A DNA stretch of 5,142 nucleotides, taken from the NCBI GenBank assembly GCA_964480635.1, contig CAYZQE010000123.1, positions 1-5,142 on the forward strand, read 5' to 3'. The notes under the pieces were generated by a model. It ran no database searches, had not been told where the DNA came from, and worked only from the letters and a program-made list of their open reading frames with translations. Position 1 is the first letter of the stretch. Each line of letters opens with the position of its first letter. The DNA is from CAYZQE01 sp964480635 (GTDB lineage Bacteria; Pseudomonadota; Gammaproteobacteria; GCA-001735895). This document shows, piece after piece, positions 1-5,048 of the stretch. The position numbers were made by a program, and so were the translations under genes.

Positions 1-2
1 AG

Positions 3-59
3 GATCCTTTACTCAGCTCTATTAATGCCATTGCAGCAGGCATGAGAAATACAGGCTAA
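3..59 (+). CDS. 3' end of an unidentified gene (partial)
   Basis: Only the last 18 codons lie in the window. The frame reads DPLLSSINAIAAGMRNTG and stops at TAA (57-59). The other two plus-strand frames close within about 45 nt, and the residue mix looks like an ordinary helical protein end, so I think it is the C-terminus of a gene entering from the left. An inverted repeat (51-56 with 61-66) straddles the stop codon, as is common at gene ends. It would be convergent with rpoS. I do not recognise the family, and a short open frame at a window edge can occur by chance, so confidence is low. Confidence 0.35.
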   Translation, partial: DPLLSSINAIAAGMRNTG

Positions 60-66
60 GGCCTGT
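51..66. repeat. Perfect 6-bp inverted repeat over the stop codon of the left-edge frame
   Basis: ACAGGC (51-56) and GCCTGT (61-66) are perfect reverse complements around a 4-nt loop. The TAA of the partial reading frame sits in that loop. There is no T-run directly after it on either strand, so it is not a classic intrinsic terminator. It could stabilise a transcript 3' end. A 7-T run occurs at 151-157, but only a weak 4-bp stem (135-138 with 146-149) precedes it. Confidence 0.4.
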
Positions 67-193
67 AAAGAAAGATTATTTGTAGTGGCTCAGGCTTGAT
101 CTGACATTTACCCTTTTTTAGGGTGTCTATTAGATTAGAGTTGGGCTAAGTTTTTTTCTGCCAAAATCTATTGTCCATCCAGTAAAGTATCTA

Positions 194-221
194 GCTGTGA
201 TCGCTGTTTTGATCATGTAGC
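194..221. repeat. Imperfect hairpin around TGATC/GATCA
   Basis: TGATC (198-202) pairs perfectly with GATCA (211-215) across an 8-nt loop. The stem can extend outward with GCT (194-196) against AGC (219-221) and a G-U pair (197 with 218), leaving a 2-nt bulge at 216-217. It resembles a regulator-binding palindrome in length, but it does not match the CRP consensus (TGTGA N6 TCACA) or the FNR consensus. I record the structure and assign no function. Confidence 0.35.
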
Positions 222-280
222 GCTTGGCAAACGCGACTTTGCTGTAGGTTATCAATAAAAGGTCTGTTGGTAAGATGCGA

Positions 281-301
281 CCCTAGGTAGCCCCTAGGCA
301 G
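281..301. repeat. Tandem near-repeat containing two CCTAGG palindromes
   Basis: CCCTAGGTAG (281-290) is followed directly by CCCCTAGGCAG (291-301), which gives two near-identical units with the palindrome CCTAGG at 282-287 and 293-298. Part of the first unit is also the left arm of the longer inverted repeat 284-291 with 348-355. It could be a dimeric protein-binding site or a slipped duplication; nothing in the sequence decides which. Confidence 0.4.
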
Positions 302-355
302 GCTTCGCGCTATTTCATTACTAGATTGTTAGTATGTAACATTGAGAGCTACCTA
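284..355. repeat. 8-bp inverted repeat enclosing a smaller hairpin
   Basis: TAGGTAGC (284-291) and GCTACCTA (348-355) are perfect reverse complements, 56 nt apart. Inside lies a second stem, TACTA (319-323) with TAGTA (330-334), loop GATTGT, extendable by CA/TG across a 1-nt bulge at 318. The nested geometry would suit a folded RNA on either strand, most simply the rpoS transcript tail, which is read on the minus strand. It is next to the stronger hairpin at 359-393. No known RNA family is recognised. Confidence 0.4.
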
Positions 356-358
356 TTT

Positions 359-393
359 GTTTTGATTTAAAGATTCGACACCTTTATCAAAAC
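359..393. repeat. Strong stem-loop 67 nt beyond the rpoS stop
   Basis: GTTTTGAT (359-366) and ATCAAAAC (386-393) are perfect complements. After a 2-nt bulge (TT, 367-368), AAAG (369-372) pairs with CTTT (382-385) around the loop ATTCGACAC. That makes 12 base pairs in 35 nt, the best hairpin in the window. It lies in the expected position for rpoS 3'-end processing or termination, but no U-tract follows on the minus strand (AAATAGG comes next). On the plus strand, the loop contains TTCGACA, which fits the tRNA T-loop pattern TTCRANN. Confidence 0.55.
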
Positions 394-459
394 CGGTAAC
401 TCTCTTCACGCCAACATGAAGTGTTTGATTAGGTCTGAGCTAAAGCAAATAACAGCAAT

Positions 460-1542
460 TTAGTGCATGATATTTTCTTTAGAAAACCCACTGCTTTCCA
501 TAATACGTCGTAATCGTCTTAAAGCATCCATTTGAATTTGTCTGACACGTTCGCGAGTAACGCCAAGCTCTAAACCAACCTCTTCTAGTGTTCCACGAGG
601 GTAATTTCTTAAACCAAATCGTCTTAAAACAACTTCTTTTTGTTTGTTTTCTAACTCATCTAGCCAAGTATCAATATGCTCGGCAATATTTTCATCTTGT
701 AAGAAGCTTTCTGGGTCTAAACCGTCTTCATCTGGAACAACATCTAATAACGAACGTTCGCTATCATCACCCATCTGAATATCAATAGAGCCAACACGAT
801 CTTTTAATTTTAAAATTCGCTCAACATCTCTAATAGGTTTATCTAACATTGCTGCTATTTCTTCGCTAGTCGCTTCATGTTTTTGTGTTTGAGTAATGGT
901 ACGAGCAGCGCGTAAATAAGTATTGAGTTCTTTAACCACATGAATGGGTAAGCGAATCGTTCTTGTTTGGTTCATCAGTCCCCTTTCTATGGTTTGACGA
1001 ATCCACCATGTTGCATAGGTAGAAAAACGAAAGCCACGCTCTGGGTCAAATTTTTCTACCGCCCTAATTAAACCTAAATTGCCTTCTTCAATTAAATCTA
1101 ATAAAGGCAAACCTCTGTTCATATAGCGGCGAGCAATTTTAACAACTAAGCGCAAATTGCATTCAATCATTTTATCTCTAGCGGCATCATCACCTTTTTG
1201 AGATAAGCGAGAATATTTAACCTCTTCTTCTGCCGTTAATAACTGAGAGCCTTCTATTTCACTCAAATAAATACGTGTAGGGTCAGCATCTGAAGCTCTT
1301 CTTTTAGGCTTTACTCGACGGTCTTCTTCTGCTCTTCGATCTGAAATTTTTCGTTTTTCAGTCGTTGTCTCGACCTCTGTTACTTCAGTTGATTCTTCGG
1401 CTTGTTCATTATCACTCTCAGCAACAGCGTCAGCATTCATATCAAGAGCCTGACTTTCATCTTCATTCGATAAGTCTCCTACTATTTCTTCAGCAGGTAT
1501 TTCATTGTTTTCTATCAAAGAAATGTCATTTGATTTGCTCAT
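460..1542 (-). CDS. rpoS: RNA polymerase sigma factor RpoS (sigma-38)
   Basis: This is the stress and stationary-phase sigma factor, which directs RNA polymerase to the general stress regulon. The protein is 360 aa (E. coli has 330). Region 1.2 starts near residue 86 (TRIYLSEIEGSQLLTAEEE). Region 2 follows, with LLDLIEEGNLGLIRAVEKFD and then GFRFSTYATWWIRQTIER (170-187) for core binding, -10 recognition and melting. NQTRTIRLP (191-199) is RpoS-like. Region 3 spans about 207-285. Region 4 ends in the -35-binding helix-turn-helix, TLEEVGLELGVTRERVRQIQ (318-337). K204 and E205 in VVKELN match E. coli K173/E174, which RssB uses for ClpXP delivery; E. coli V177 is Thr here. The N-terminal 85 residues are unusually long: acidic to residue 62, then strongly basic. 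The start is supported by AAAGGG 9 nt upstream. rpoS lies 27 nt after nlpD. Confidence 0.97.
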   Translation of the reverse strand: MSKSNDISLIENNEIPAEEIVGDLSNEDESQALDMNADAVAESDNEQAEESTEVTEVETTTEKRKISDRRAEEDRRVKPKRRASDADPTRIYLSEIEGSQLLTAEEEVKYSRLSQKGDDAARDKMIECNLRLVVKIARRYMNRGLPLLDLIEEGNLGLIRAVEKFDPERGFRFSTYATWWIRQTIERGLMNQTRTIRLPIHVVKELNTYLRAARTITQTQKHEATSEEIAAMLDKPIRDVERILKLKDRVGSIDIQMGDDSERSLLDVVPDEDGLDPESFLQDENIAEHIDTWLDELENKQKEVVLRRFGLRNYPRGTLEEVGLELGVTRERVRQIQMDALRRLRRIMESSGFSKENIMH

Positions 1543-1551
1543 TCTAAACCA

Positions 1552-1557
1552 CCCTTT
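1552..1557 (-). promoter_or_regulatory. Ribosome binding site of rpoS
   Basis: On the minus strand, AAAGGG lies 9 nt before the ATG at 1542-1540, inside the 27-nt gap after nlpD. It supports the chosen start and therefore the long N-terminus of RpoS. Confidence 0.55.
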
Positions 1558-1568
1558 AAACTATTATT

Positions 1569-1574
1569 ATTATA
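1569..1574 (-). promoter_or_regulatory. Candidate -10 element (TATAAT) just upstream of rpoS
   Basis: A perfect TATAAT on the minus strand overlaps the last codons and stop of nlpD, 26 nt before the rpoS start. No TTGACA-like -35 hexamer lies 16-18 nt upstream (the sequence there is around ATCCAATG), so it is weak evidence in AT-rich DNA. In E. coli the main rpoS promoter lies inside nlpD, so a local rpoS promoter would be expected somewhere here. Confidence 0.25.
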
Positions 1575-2259
1575 TTTTAGGTAGATAACGCATTGGATTA
1601 ACAGGTTTTCCATTTTTTCGAATTTGAAAATGAAGTAAAAAACCATGTTCATTATCAATTCCCATATCCGCTATTTTTTTACCTTTCTTTACCACATCAC
1701 CTTCTTTTACAAGCAGGTTTTTATTTTGAGCATATGCCGATAAATAAGTTTCGTTATGTTTAATAATAATGAGGTTTTTATAACCTTCTAATCCATTACC
1801 ACTATAAACAACTTTACCTGACAACACGGCTACAACTGGTTTTTTTGTATCACTAGCAATATTAATACCACGTTTATTAATATCATTAAAGGAAAACTTA
1901 TTTAACAGCCGACCTTTCACTGGCAACATCCATTTTAACGGCTGATTATTTATTTTCTTAAGTGGTTTTTTCTGTTTTGGTAAAACAACACTACTTCCCC
2001 TACTATTTGTCTTATTTTTAATAAAGCCATTAGGCTTTTTTAAACGAATATATTGACCTGGAAAAATGAGATAAGGAGCCTTAATCTGGTTCCAAGCAGC
2101 TAAAGATTTAAAATCAATATCATATCGCCATGCAACTGAATATAGAGTGTCTGTTGGCTTAACTAAATATGTCCATGAATCGAACTGTCTGGGCTTACCT
2201 AAGTTCACGCAGGCCGTTAATGATAAAATAATCATTAAGCTTATTAAGTTATTTTTCAT
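1570..2259 (-). CDS. nlpD: NlpD-family murein amidase activator lipoprotein
   Basis: This envelope lipoprotein has a LysM domain and a degenerate LytM (M23) domain. In E. coli, NlpD switches on the amidase AmiC at the division site. The signal peptide (residues 1-16) ends in the lipobox LTAC with the lipidated Cys at 17. LysM spans about 30-73 (YLVKPTDTLYSVAWRYDI through IFPGQYIRLK). A Lys-rich linker (75-107) leads to the M23-like domain (about 109-226), which ends in GKPVNPMRYLP as in E. coli NlpD. Catalytic positions are degenerate: R130 replaces the first zinc His, Q178 lies where E. coli has AYAHN, and only H210 of the HxH motif remains (LLHFQIR). An activator role, not hydrolysis, is therefore inferred. 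At 229 aa it is much shorter than E. coli NlpD (379 aa), mainly through a shorter linker. Its ATG overlaps the yqaA stop (ATGA), which suggests translational coupling. Confidence 0.93.
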   Translation of the reverse strand: MKNNLISLMIILSLTACVNLGKPRQFDSWTYLVKPTDTLYSVAWRYDIDFKSLAAWNQIKAPYLIFPGQYIRLKKPNGFIKNKTNSRGSSVVLPKQKKPLKKINNQPLKWMLPVKGRLLNKFSFNDINKRGINIASDTKKPVVAVLSGKVVYSGNGLEGYKNLIIIKHNETYLSAYAQNKNLLVKEGDVVKKGKKIADMGIDNEHGFLLHFQIRKNGKPVNPMRYLPKI

Positions 2260-2843
2260 GCAATAAACTTAAAATATACGACAAGTGATATGAAAATTAT
2301 AATAACTGCCCATCCTAAACGTTCGATATATTTCATCAATACGGGTTCAATTGATGGCCCAAAACGAGATAAAACATAAGCAACCAATCCAAACCTTAAA
2401 CCACGCCCTATAAAAGAAGCTAACAAAAATGGTGCAAAAGCTAGTGATAATAGCCCAGCAGTAATCGTAAAAATCTTGTAGGGGATTGGCGAAAACCCTG
2501 CGATGAGAACAGCCCAAAAGCCCCAATCATTAAACATAAGTTTAGCCTTATCTAATACAGCTGAATAACCCCACTCAACAATAAAAGGTTGGATAACATC
2601 AAACGCATACAAACCAATTAAATAACCAACTACCCCTCCTATTACTGAGGCAATGGTTGTGCCTAAAGCAAAATACATTGCTTTTTTTGGGCGCTTTAAA
2701 GCCATGGGTGCGAGTAAGACGTCGGGTGGGGGGAATGGCAATATAAATGATTCAAAAAAACTTAAGGCATATAAATAAACCACCGCTAGTCTGTGTTCAG
2801 CGAGTTTCATGACGCTTAGGTAAATATTTTCGAACAGCTTCAT
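2256..2843 (-). CDS. yqaA: YqaA family DedA/VTT-domain inner-membrane protein
   Basis: This is a 195-aa polytopic membrane protein of the DedA/VTT (SNARE-associated) superfamily. Better-studied members are linked to lipid scrambling or undecaprenyl-phosphate recycling; the role of YqaA itself is not settled. Visible marks are a re-entrant-type segment with E31 and a Pro-rich turn (FILPFPPPDVLLAP, 33-46), a Gly-rich helix (VIGGVVGYLIG, 67-77), the second re-entrant motif GFSPIPYKIFTITAGL (116-131), and a basic pair in GRGLRFG (146-152). Hydrophobic segments fall at about 19-35, 56-83, 108-145 and 176-192. It is longer than E. coli YqaA (about 142 aa). The start is 2 nt after the pcm stop, with a good GGAG ribosome binding site inside pcm. 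It sits between pcm and nlpD, the usual place in many non-enteric gammaproteobacteria. Confidence 0.88.
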   Translation of the reverse strand: MKLFENIYLSVMKLAEHRLAVVYLYALSFFESFILPFPPPDVLLAPMALKRPKKAMYFALGTTIASVIGGVVGYLIGLYAFDVIQPFIVEWGYSAVLDKAKLMFNDWGFWAVLIAGFSPIPYKIFTITAGLLSLAFAPFLLASFIGRGLRFGLVAYVLSRFGPSIEPVLMKYIERLGWAVIIIFISLVVYFKFIA

Positions 2844-2845
2844 TT

Positions 2846-3508
2846 TTATAATACTCCACTCAATAAAGGCACAAAGGAAACATCACTAATGATTTGTGTT
2901 TTAATGCCTTCTGAATGCATGGTCGCTTGAATTAATTGTTGCTGCCCCGTTCCCGAATCTAATGGAAAAACCATAATCCCTCCAACTTTAAGCTGTTCAA
3001 ATATTTTTTTTGGCATGGCGTCACACGCCGCTGCCATTAAAATGCTATCAAATTTATAGTGTTTATTTGGCCACCCGCCGGTGCCATCTGTATGTCGAAA
3101 CTCGATGTTATTAATACCCAACTGGCTTAAACGTTGCATTGCATTTTTTTGTAATCCACCTATACGTTCAATGCTATAAATTTTATTGACAAAATGTGAT
3201 AACACCGCCGTTTGATAGCCACAACCAGTCCCTACTTCTAGCACAGAATTCAATTCGTTGGTCGACTCTAATAAGACTTGGGTCATTAATGCAACGGTAT
3301 GGGGTTGAGAGATCGTCTGTCCATGGCCAATAGGCAAGGCCGTATCTTCATAAGACTTGTGAGCTAATGCTTCATCAACAAATAGATGCCTAGGCACTTT
3401 AGCCATCACTGAAAGGATCACTTCATTATGAATACCTTGATCACGCAAACGCTGAATCATGCGATCTCGCGTACGTTGAGAGGTCATTCCTATACCTGCG
3501 ATATTCAT
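2846..3508 (-). CDS. pcm: Protein-L-isoaspartate O-methyltransferase
   Basis: This cytoplasmic repair enzyme uses S-adenosylmethionine to methylate isoaspartyl residues in aged proteins. From the chosen start (220 aa) the order is VPRHLFVDEALAH (38-50), the family signature ALPIGHGQTISQP (57-69), SAM motif I VLEVGTGCGYQTA (89-101), the acidic end of strand 2 in SIER (112-115), HTDG (139-142), and the C-terminal FVPLLSG (212-218). Motif I has Cys where Ser is usual. The start is uncertain. The frame stays open to an ATG at 3550, which would overlap surE by 19 nt, but those first 14 residues look unlike the family and that ATG has no ribosome binding site. I chose MNIAGIGMTSQRTR because GIGMTSxRTR is common in homologues. 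A start at MTSQRTR (3487), as in Pseudomonas, has the better AGG spacing and is also possible. It lies directly after surE. Confidence 0.95.
   Translation of the reverse strand: MNIAGIGMTSQRTRDRMIQRLRDQGIHNEVILSVMAKVPRHLFVDEALAHKSYEDTALPIGHGQTISQPHTVALMTQVLLESTNELNSVLEVGTGCGYQTAVLSHFVNKIYSIERIGGLQKNAMQRLSQLGINNIEFRHTDGTGGWPNKHYKFDSILMAAACDAMPKKIFEQLKVGGIMVFPLDSGTGQQQLIQATMHSEGIKTQIISDVSFVPLLSGVL
2854..2857 (-). promoter_or_regulatory. Ribosome binding site of yqaA inside the end of pcm
   Basis: GGAG on the minus strand lies within the third- and second-last sense codons of pcm (Gly-Val), 10 nt before the yqaA ATG at 2843-2841. It is the clearest Shine-Dalgarno sequence in the operon and points to translation of yqaA from the pcm message. 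Confidence 0.6.
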
Positions 3509-3531
3509 ATCGCGGCTTATATGTAATGGGT

Positions 3532-4272
3532 TCAAATACTGTCCAACCATATTTGTAACGGATCGACACCTGCATGGCGTGTCATATCAATTTGTAACGG
3601 CGTCACTGAAATGTAACCTTGTTGAATGGCATCAAAATCGGTTCCTAATTGATTAGCAACAGGCTTGCCTGCGCGCCCCACCCAATAAACAGGTGTGCCA
3701 TAAGGGTCTTTTTGCTGAATAATAGGCTCGGCTTTTTCTCTGCAACCTAAGCGCGTCGACTTTAGCCCTTTAATATTTTCCCATGCTAAATCTGGAACAT
3801 TAATATTTAAGATACAATCACCATTAAGGGGGGAATGAACGAGGTTTTGAATAATTTGTTTTACCGCTCTAGCCGCAGATTCATAATGAACAGTACCTGC
3901 AAGTGAAACAGCTAAGCCAGGAAACCCCATAAACCGGCCTTCAGTCGCTGCAGCCACTGTGCCCGAATATAAAACATCATCACCTAAATTAGCACCCGCA
4001 TTAATGCCTGAAACCACAATGTCTGGATCTTGTTGCAATAACCCTGTTATACCCAAATGTACACAATCAGTCGGAGTCCCATCGACTTTATAAAACCCAT
4101 CTGCAATTTTATGAGCGCGAATTGGACGAGATAAAGTTAAGGAATTGCTTGCTGCACTTCGGTTTCGGTCTGGGGCAACCACTGTCAGCTCCCCAAGTTG
4201 AGCCAAAGTATCGGATAATACTTGAATACCTTCGGCTAAATATCCATCGTCATTACTTAATAAAATGCGCAT
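3532..4272 (-). CDS. surE: 5'/3'-nucleotidase SurE
   Basis: SurE is a divalent-metal phosphatase that removes phosphate from nucleoside 5'- and 3'-monophosphates and can trim short polyphosphate; it supports stationary-phase survival. The 246-aa protein is close to E. coli SurE (253). The metal site is visible: D8 and D9 in LLSNDDGY, S39 in APDRNRSAASNS (34-45), and N91 in VSGINAGANLGDD (87-99). The active-site segment YSGTVAAATEG (102-112) and the nucleotide-pocket motif VDGTPTDCV (63-71) are also intact. It is the first gene of the minus-strand cluster and divergent from the Smr gene, 72 bp away. The start gives the canonical MRILLSNDDG, although there is almost no Shine-Dalgarno sequence before it (AT-only leader). 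truD, a frequent upstream partner, is not seen. Confidence 0.97.
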   Translation of the reverse strand: MRILLSNDDGYLAEGIQVLSDTLAQLGELTVVAPDRNRSAASNSLTLSRPIRAHKIADGFYKVDGTPTDCVHLGITGLLQQDPDIVVSGINAGANLGDDVLYSGTVAAATEGRFMGFPGLAVSLAGTVHYESAARAVKQIIQNLVHSPLNGDCILNINVPDLAWENIKGLKSTRLGCREKAEPIIQQKDPYGTPVYWVGRAGKPVANQLGTDFDAIQQGYISVTPLQIDMTRHAGVDPLQIWLDSI

Positions 4273-4344
4273 TTTTTAATAATTAATTGAGTTTTTCGAA
4301 AAAGATGGAATACTAACATTCAAATCAAAACAACGACATATGAA
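4273..4344. promoter_or_regulatory. 72-bp divergent promoter region between surE and the Smr gene
   Basis: Both outward-facing genes must be transcribed from this very AT-rich gap or from inside each other. On the plus strand, TTGAGT (4287-4292) and AATACT (4309-4314) are 16 nt apart, and TG at 4306-4307 makes an extended -10. That is a plausible sigma-70 promoter for the Smr gene with a leader of about 24 nt. On the minus strand I see no convincing -35/-10 pair for surE. Confidence 0.4.
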
Positions 4345-4854
4345 ATGAGCTCTAACGATACTGACAGTGATGAAAACGACTTATTTCGTTCGTTTGTAAA
4401 AGATATCACGCCTATCAATATTCAGACGATAGAACCTAAACAGGCAAAACCAAAAGCAAAGGTCACAAGAGCTATTTCAAGTAATTCATCGAATAATCCA
4501 TCAAAATTAAAACAATCAATAAATGATGATACATTTTTTGCATTCCATTTAAGCAAAAAGGAACGCAAAGCTTTCAAGGCAGGAAAACTTTTTTTTCATG
4601 CCACACTTGATCTACATGGTCAAACTGTTGCTCAAAGTGAGCCTTTATTAAACCGATTTTTAAACGACTGTTTACAACAAAATATCATTCATGCCATTAT
4701 CGTACACGGTCAAGGCCACCATTCTTCCCATGGTTCTGTATTAAAACCTGCGGTTTTATATTGGTTATCTCGGCAAGATGACATTGAAGCTTACTGCCCT
4801 GCTCAAACTAGAGATGGAGGCAAAGGTGCTAGTTACATTTTAATATCACAGTAA
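4345..4854 (+). CDS. smrA: Smr-domain (MutS2 C-terminal-like) endonuclease, SmrA type
   Basis: This 169-aa protein has a disordered, charged N-terminal half and a C-terminal Smr domain (about 84-168). The domain shows the LDxHG motif (LDLHG, 88-92), the second motif IIVHGQGHHSSHGSVLK (118-134), and the closing segment DGGKGASYILI (157-167). The N-terminal NDLFRSFVKDITPI (11-24) and the phrase IEAYCPAQ (147-154) resemble E. coli SmrA (YdaL, 187 aa) more than SmrB. SmrA/SmrB-type proteins are nucleases; SmrB cleaves mRNA at collided ribosomes, while SmrA is less well understood. Residues 63-82, rich in Lys and Phe, may contact nucleic acid or the ribosome (inference). No Shine-Dalgarno sequence precedes the ATG, and no other in-frame ATG lies upstream. 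It diverges from surE and has no obvious terminator after it. The symbol is based on resemblance and is less certain than the family. Confidence 0.85.
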   Translation: MSSNDTDSDENDLFRSFVKDITPINIQTIEPKQAKPKAKVTRAISSNSSNNPSKLKQSINDDTFFAFHLSKKERKAFKAGKLFFHATLDLHGQTVAQSEPLLNRFLNDCLQQNIIHAIIVHGQGHHSSHGSVLKPAVLYWLSRQDDIEAYCPAQTRDGGKGASYILISQ

Positions 4855-5048
4855 ATCGCGCACCGCCATAACAAGATTTATGATCAATTAAGGTCAACGC
4901 GAATGAGTCACCAGTATTTTATGATAAAAAACGAAAACAGGCTAAAAAGCATAACTAGACCATACGAGCATTAGGTCGTTATATGGCACGAGTGATACTT
5001 TAAATTACTGACAGAAAACAGACCTCATGTCATAAAATAATCCTTCTT
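4855..5048. other. Non-coding gap after the Smr gene
   Basis: I see no convincing gene or intrinsic terminator in these 194 nt. The gap holds a 10-bp inverted repeat (4915-4924 with 5030-5039) and smaller stems inside it. If the frame at 5049-5142 is real, this is a convergent gap. Confidence 0.45.
4915..5039. repeat. 125-bp segment bounded by a perfect 10-bp inverted repeat
   Basis: TATTTTATGA (4915-4924) and TCATAAAATA (5030-5039) are exact reverse complements 105 nt apart. Internal shorter arms exist: GACC (4958-4961) with GGTC (4974-4977), AGGTC (4973-4977) with GACCT (5021-5025), and TGACA (5009-5013) with TGTCA (5028-5032). These arms partly compete, so not all can form together. No clear target-site duplication flanks it. 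The repeat is AT-rich and could be chance. Confidence 0.35.

Larger units (their letters stand above)
60..459. other. 400-bp non-coding convergent interval rich in inverted repeats
   Basis: No open frame here has both a start codon and a ribosome binding site. The interval separates the left-edge plus-strand frame from the end of rpoS. It contains several stem-forming repeats: 110-114 with 120-124, 194-202 with 211-221, 284-291 with 348-355, 316-323 with 330-336, and 359-393. Pseudomonas carries the sRNA gene rsmZ at this place after rpoS, but the interval has almost no GGA motifs on either strand, so an RsmZ-like CsrA/RsmA sponge is not supported. It may be the rpoS 3' UTR, an unrecognised small RNA, or decayed sequence. 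Confidence 0.5.

Noticed and set aside
103..127. Hairpin ACCCT/AGGGT with flanking GACA/GTC as an intrinsic terminator
   Set aside because: The stem is short, the T-run is in the loop and not after the stem, and the outer arm needs a 3-nt insertion to pair.
130..216. 28-codon minus-strand frame starting MIKTAITARYF
   Set aside because: There is no Shine-Dalgarno sequence and no recognisable product, and its start falls inside a hairpin arm (211-215).
196..217. CRP or FNR binding site at the TGTGATC...GATCATG palindrome
   Set aside because: The right half-site does not match TCACA or ATCAA at the required spacing, and the site is not next to a gene start.
139..258. 39-codon open plus-strand frame ending KRDFAVGYQ, with a CDRC pair
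   Set aside because: There is no ATG, GTG or TTG start with a ribosome binding site, and a stop lies directly upstream at 136-138. An open run of this length is not rare. It could be decayed coding sequence, but I cannot show that.
60..459. rsmZ-like small RNA, expected by analogy with Pseudomonas downstream of rpoS
   Set aside because: CsrA/RsmA sponge RNAs carry several GGA motifs in hairpin loops. GGA is nearly absent here on both strands.
588..1547. Plus-strand open frames of 60-66 codons opposite rpoS (588-788 and 1365-1547)
   Set aside because: They lie antisense to the well-supported rpoS coding sequence, have no protein-like features, and are explained as shadows of it.
4903..4974. 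23-codon plus-strand frame (starts MSHQYFMIKNEN) with AAGG 9 nt upstream
   Set aside because: It has a fair ribosome binding site but is very short, has no recognisable family, and lies inside the inverted-repeat segment. Chance is the simpler explanation without conservation or expression data.
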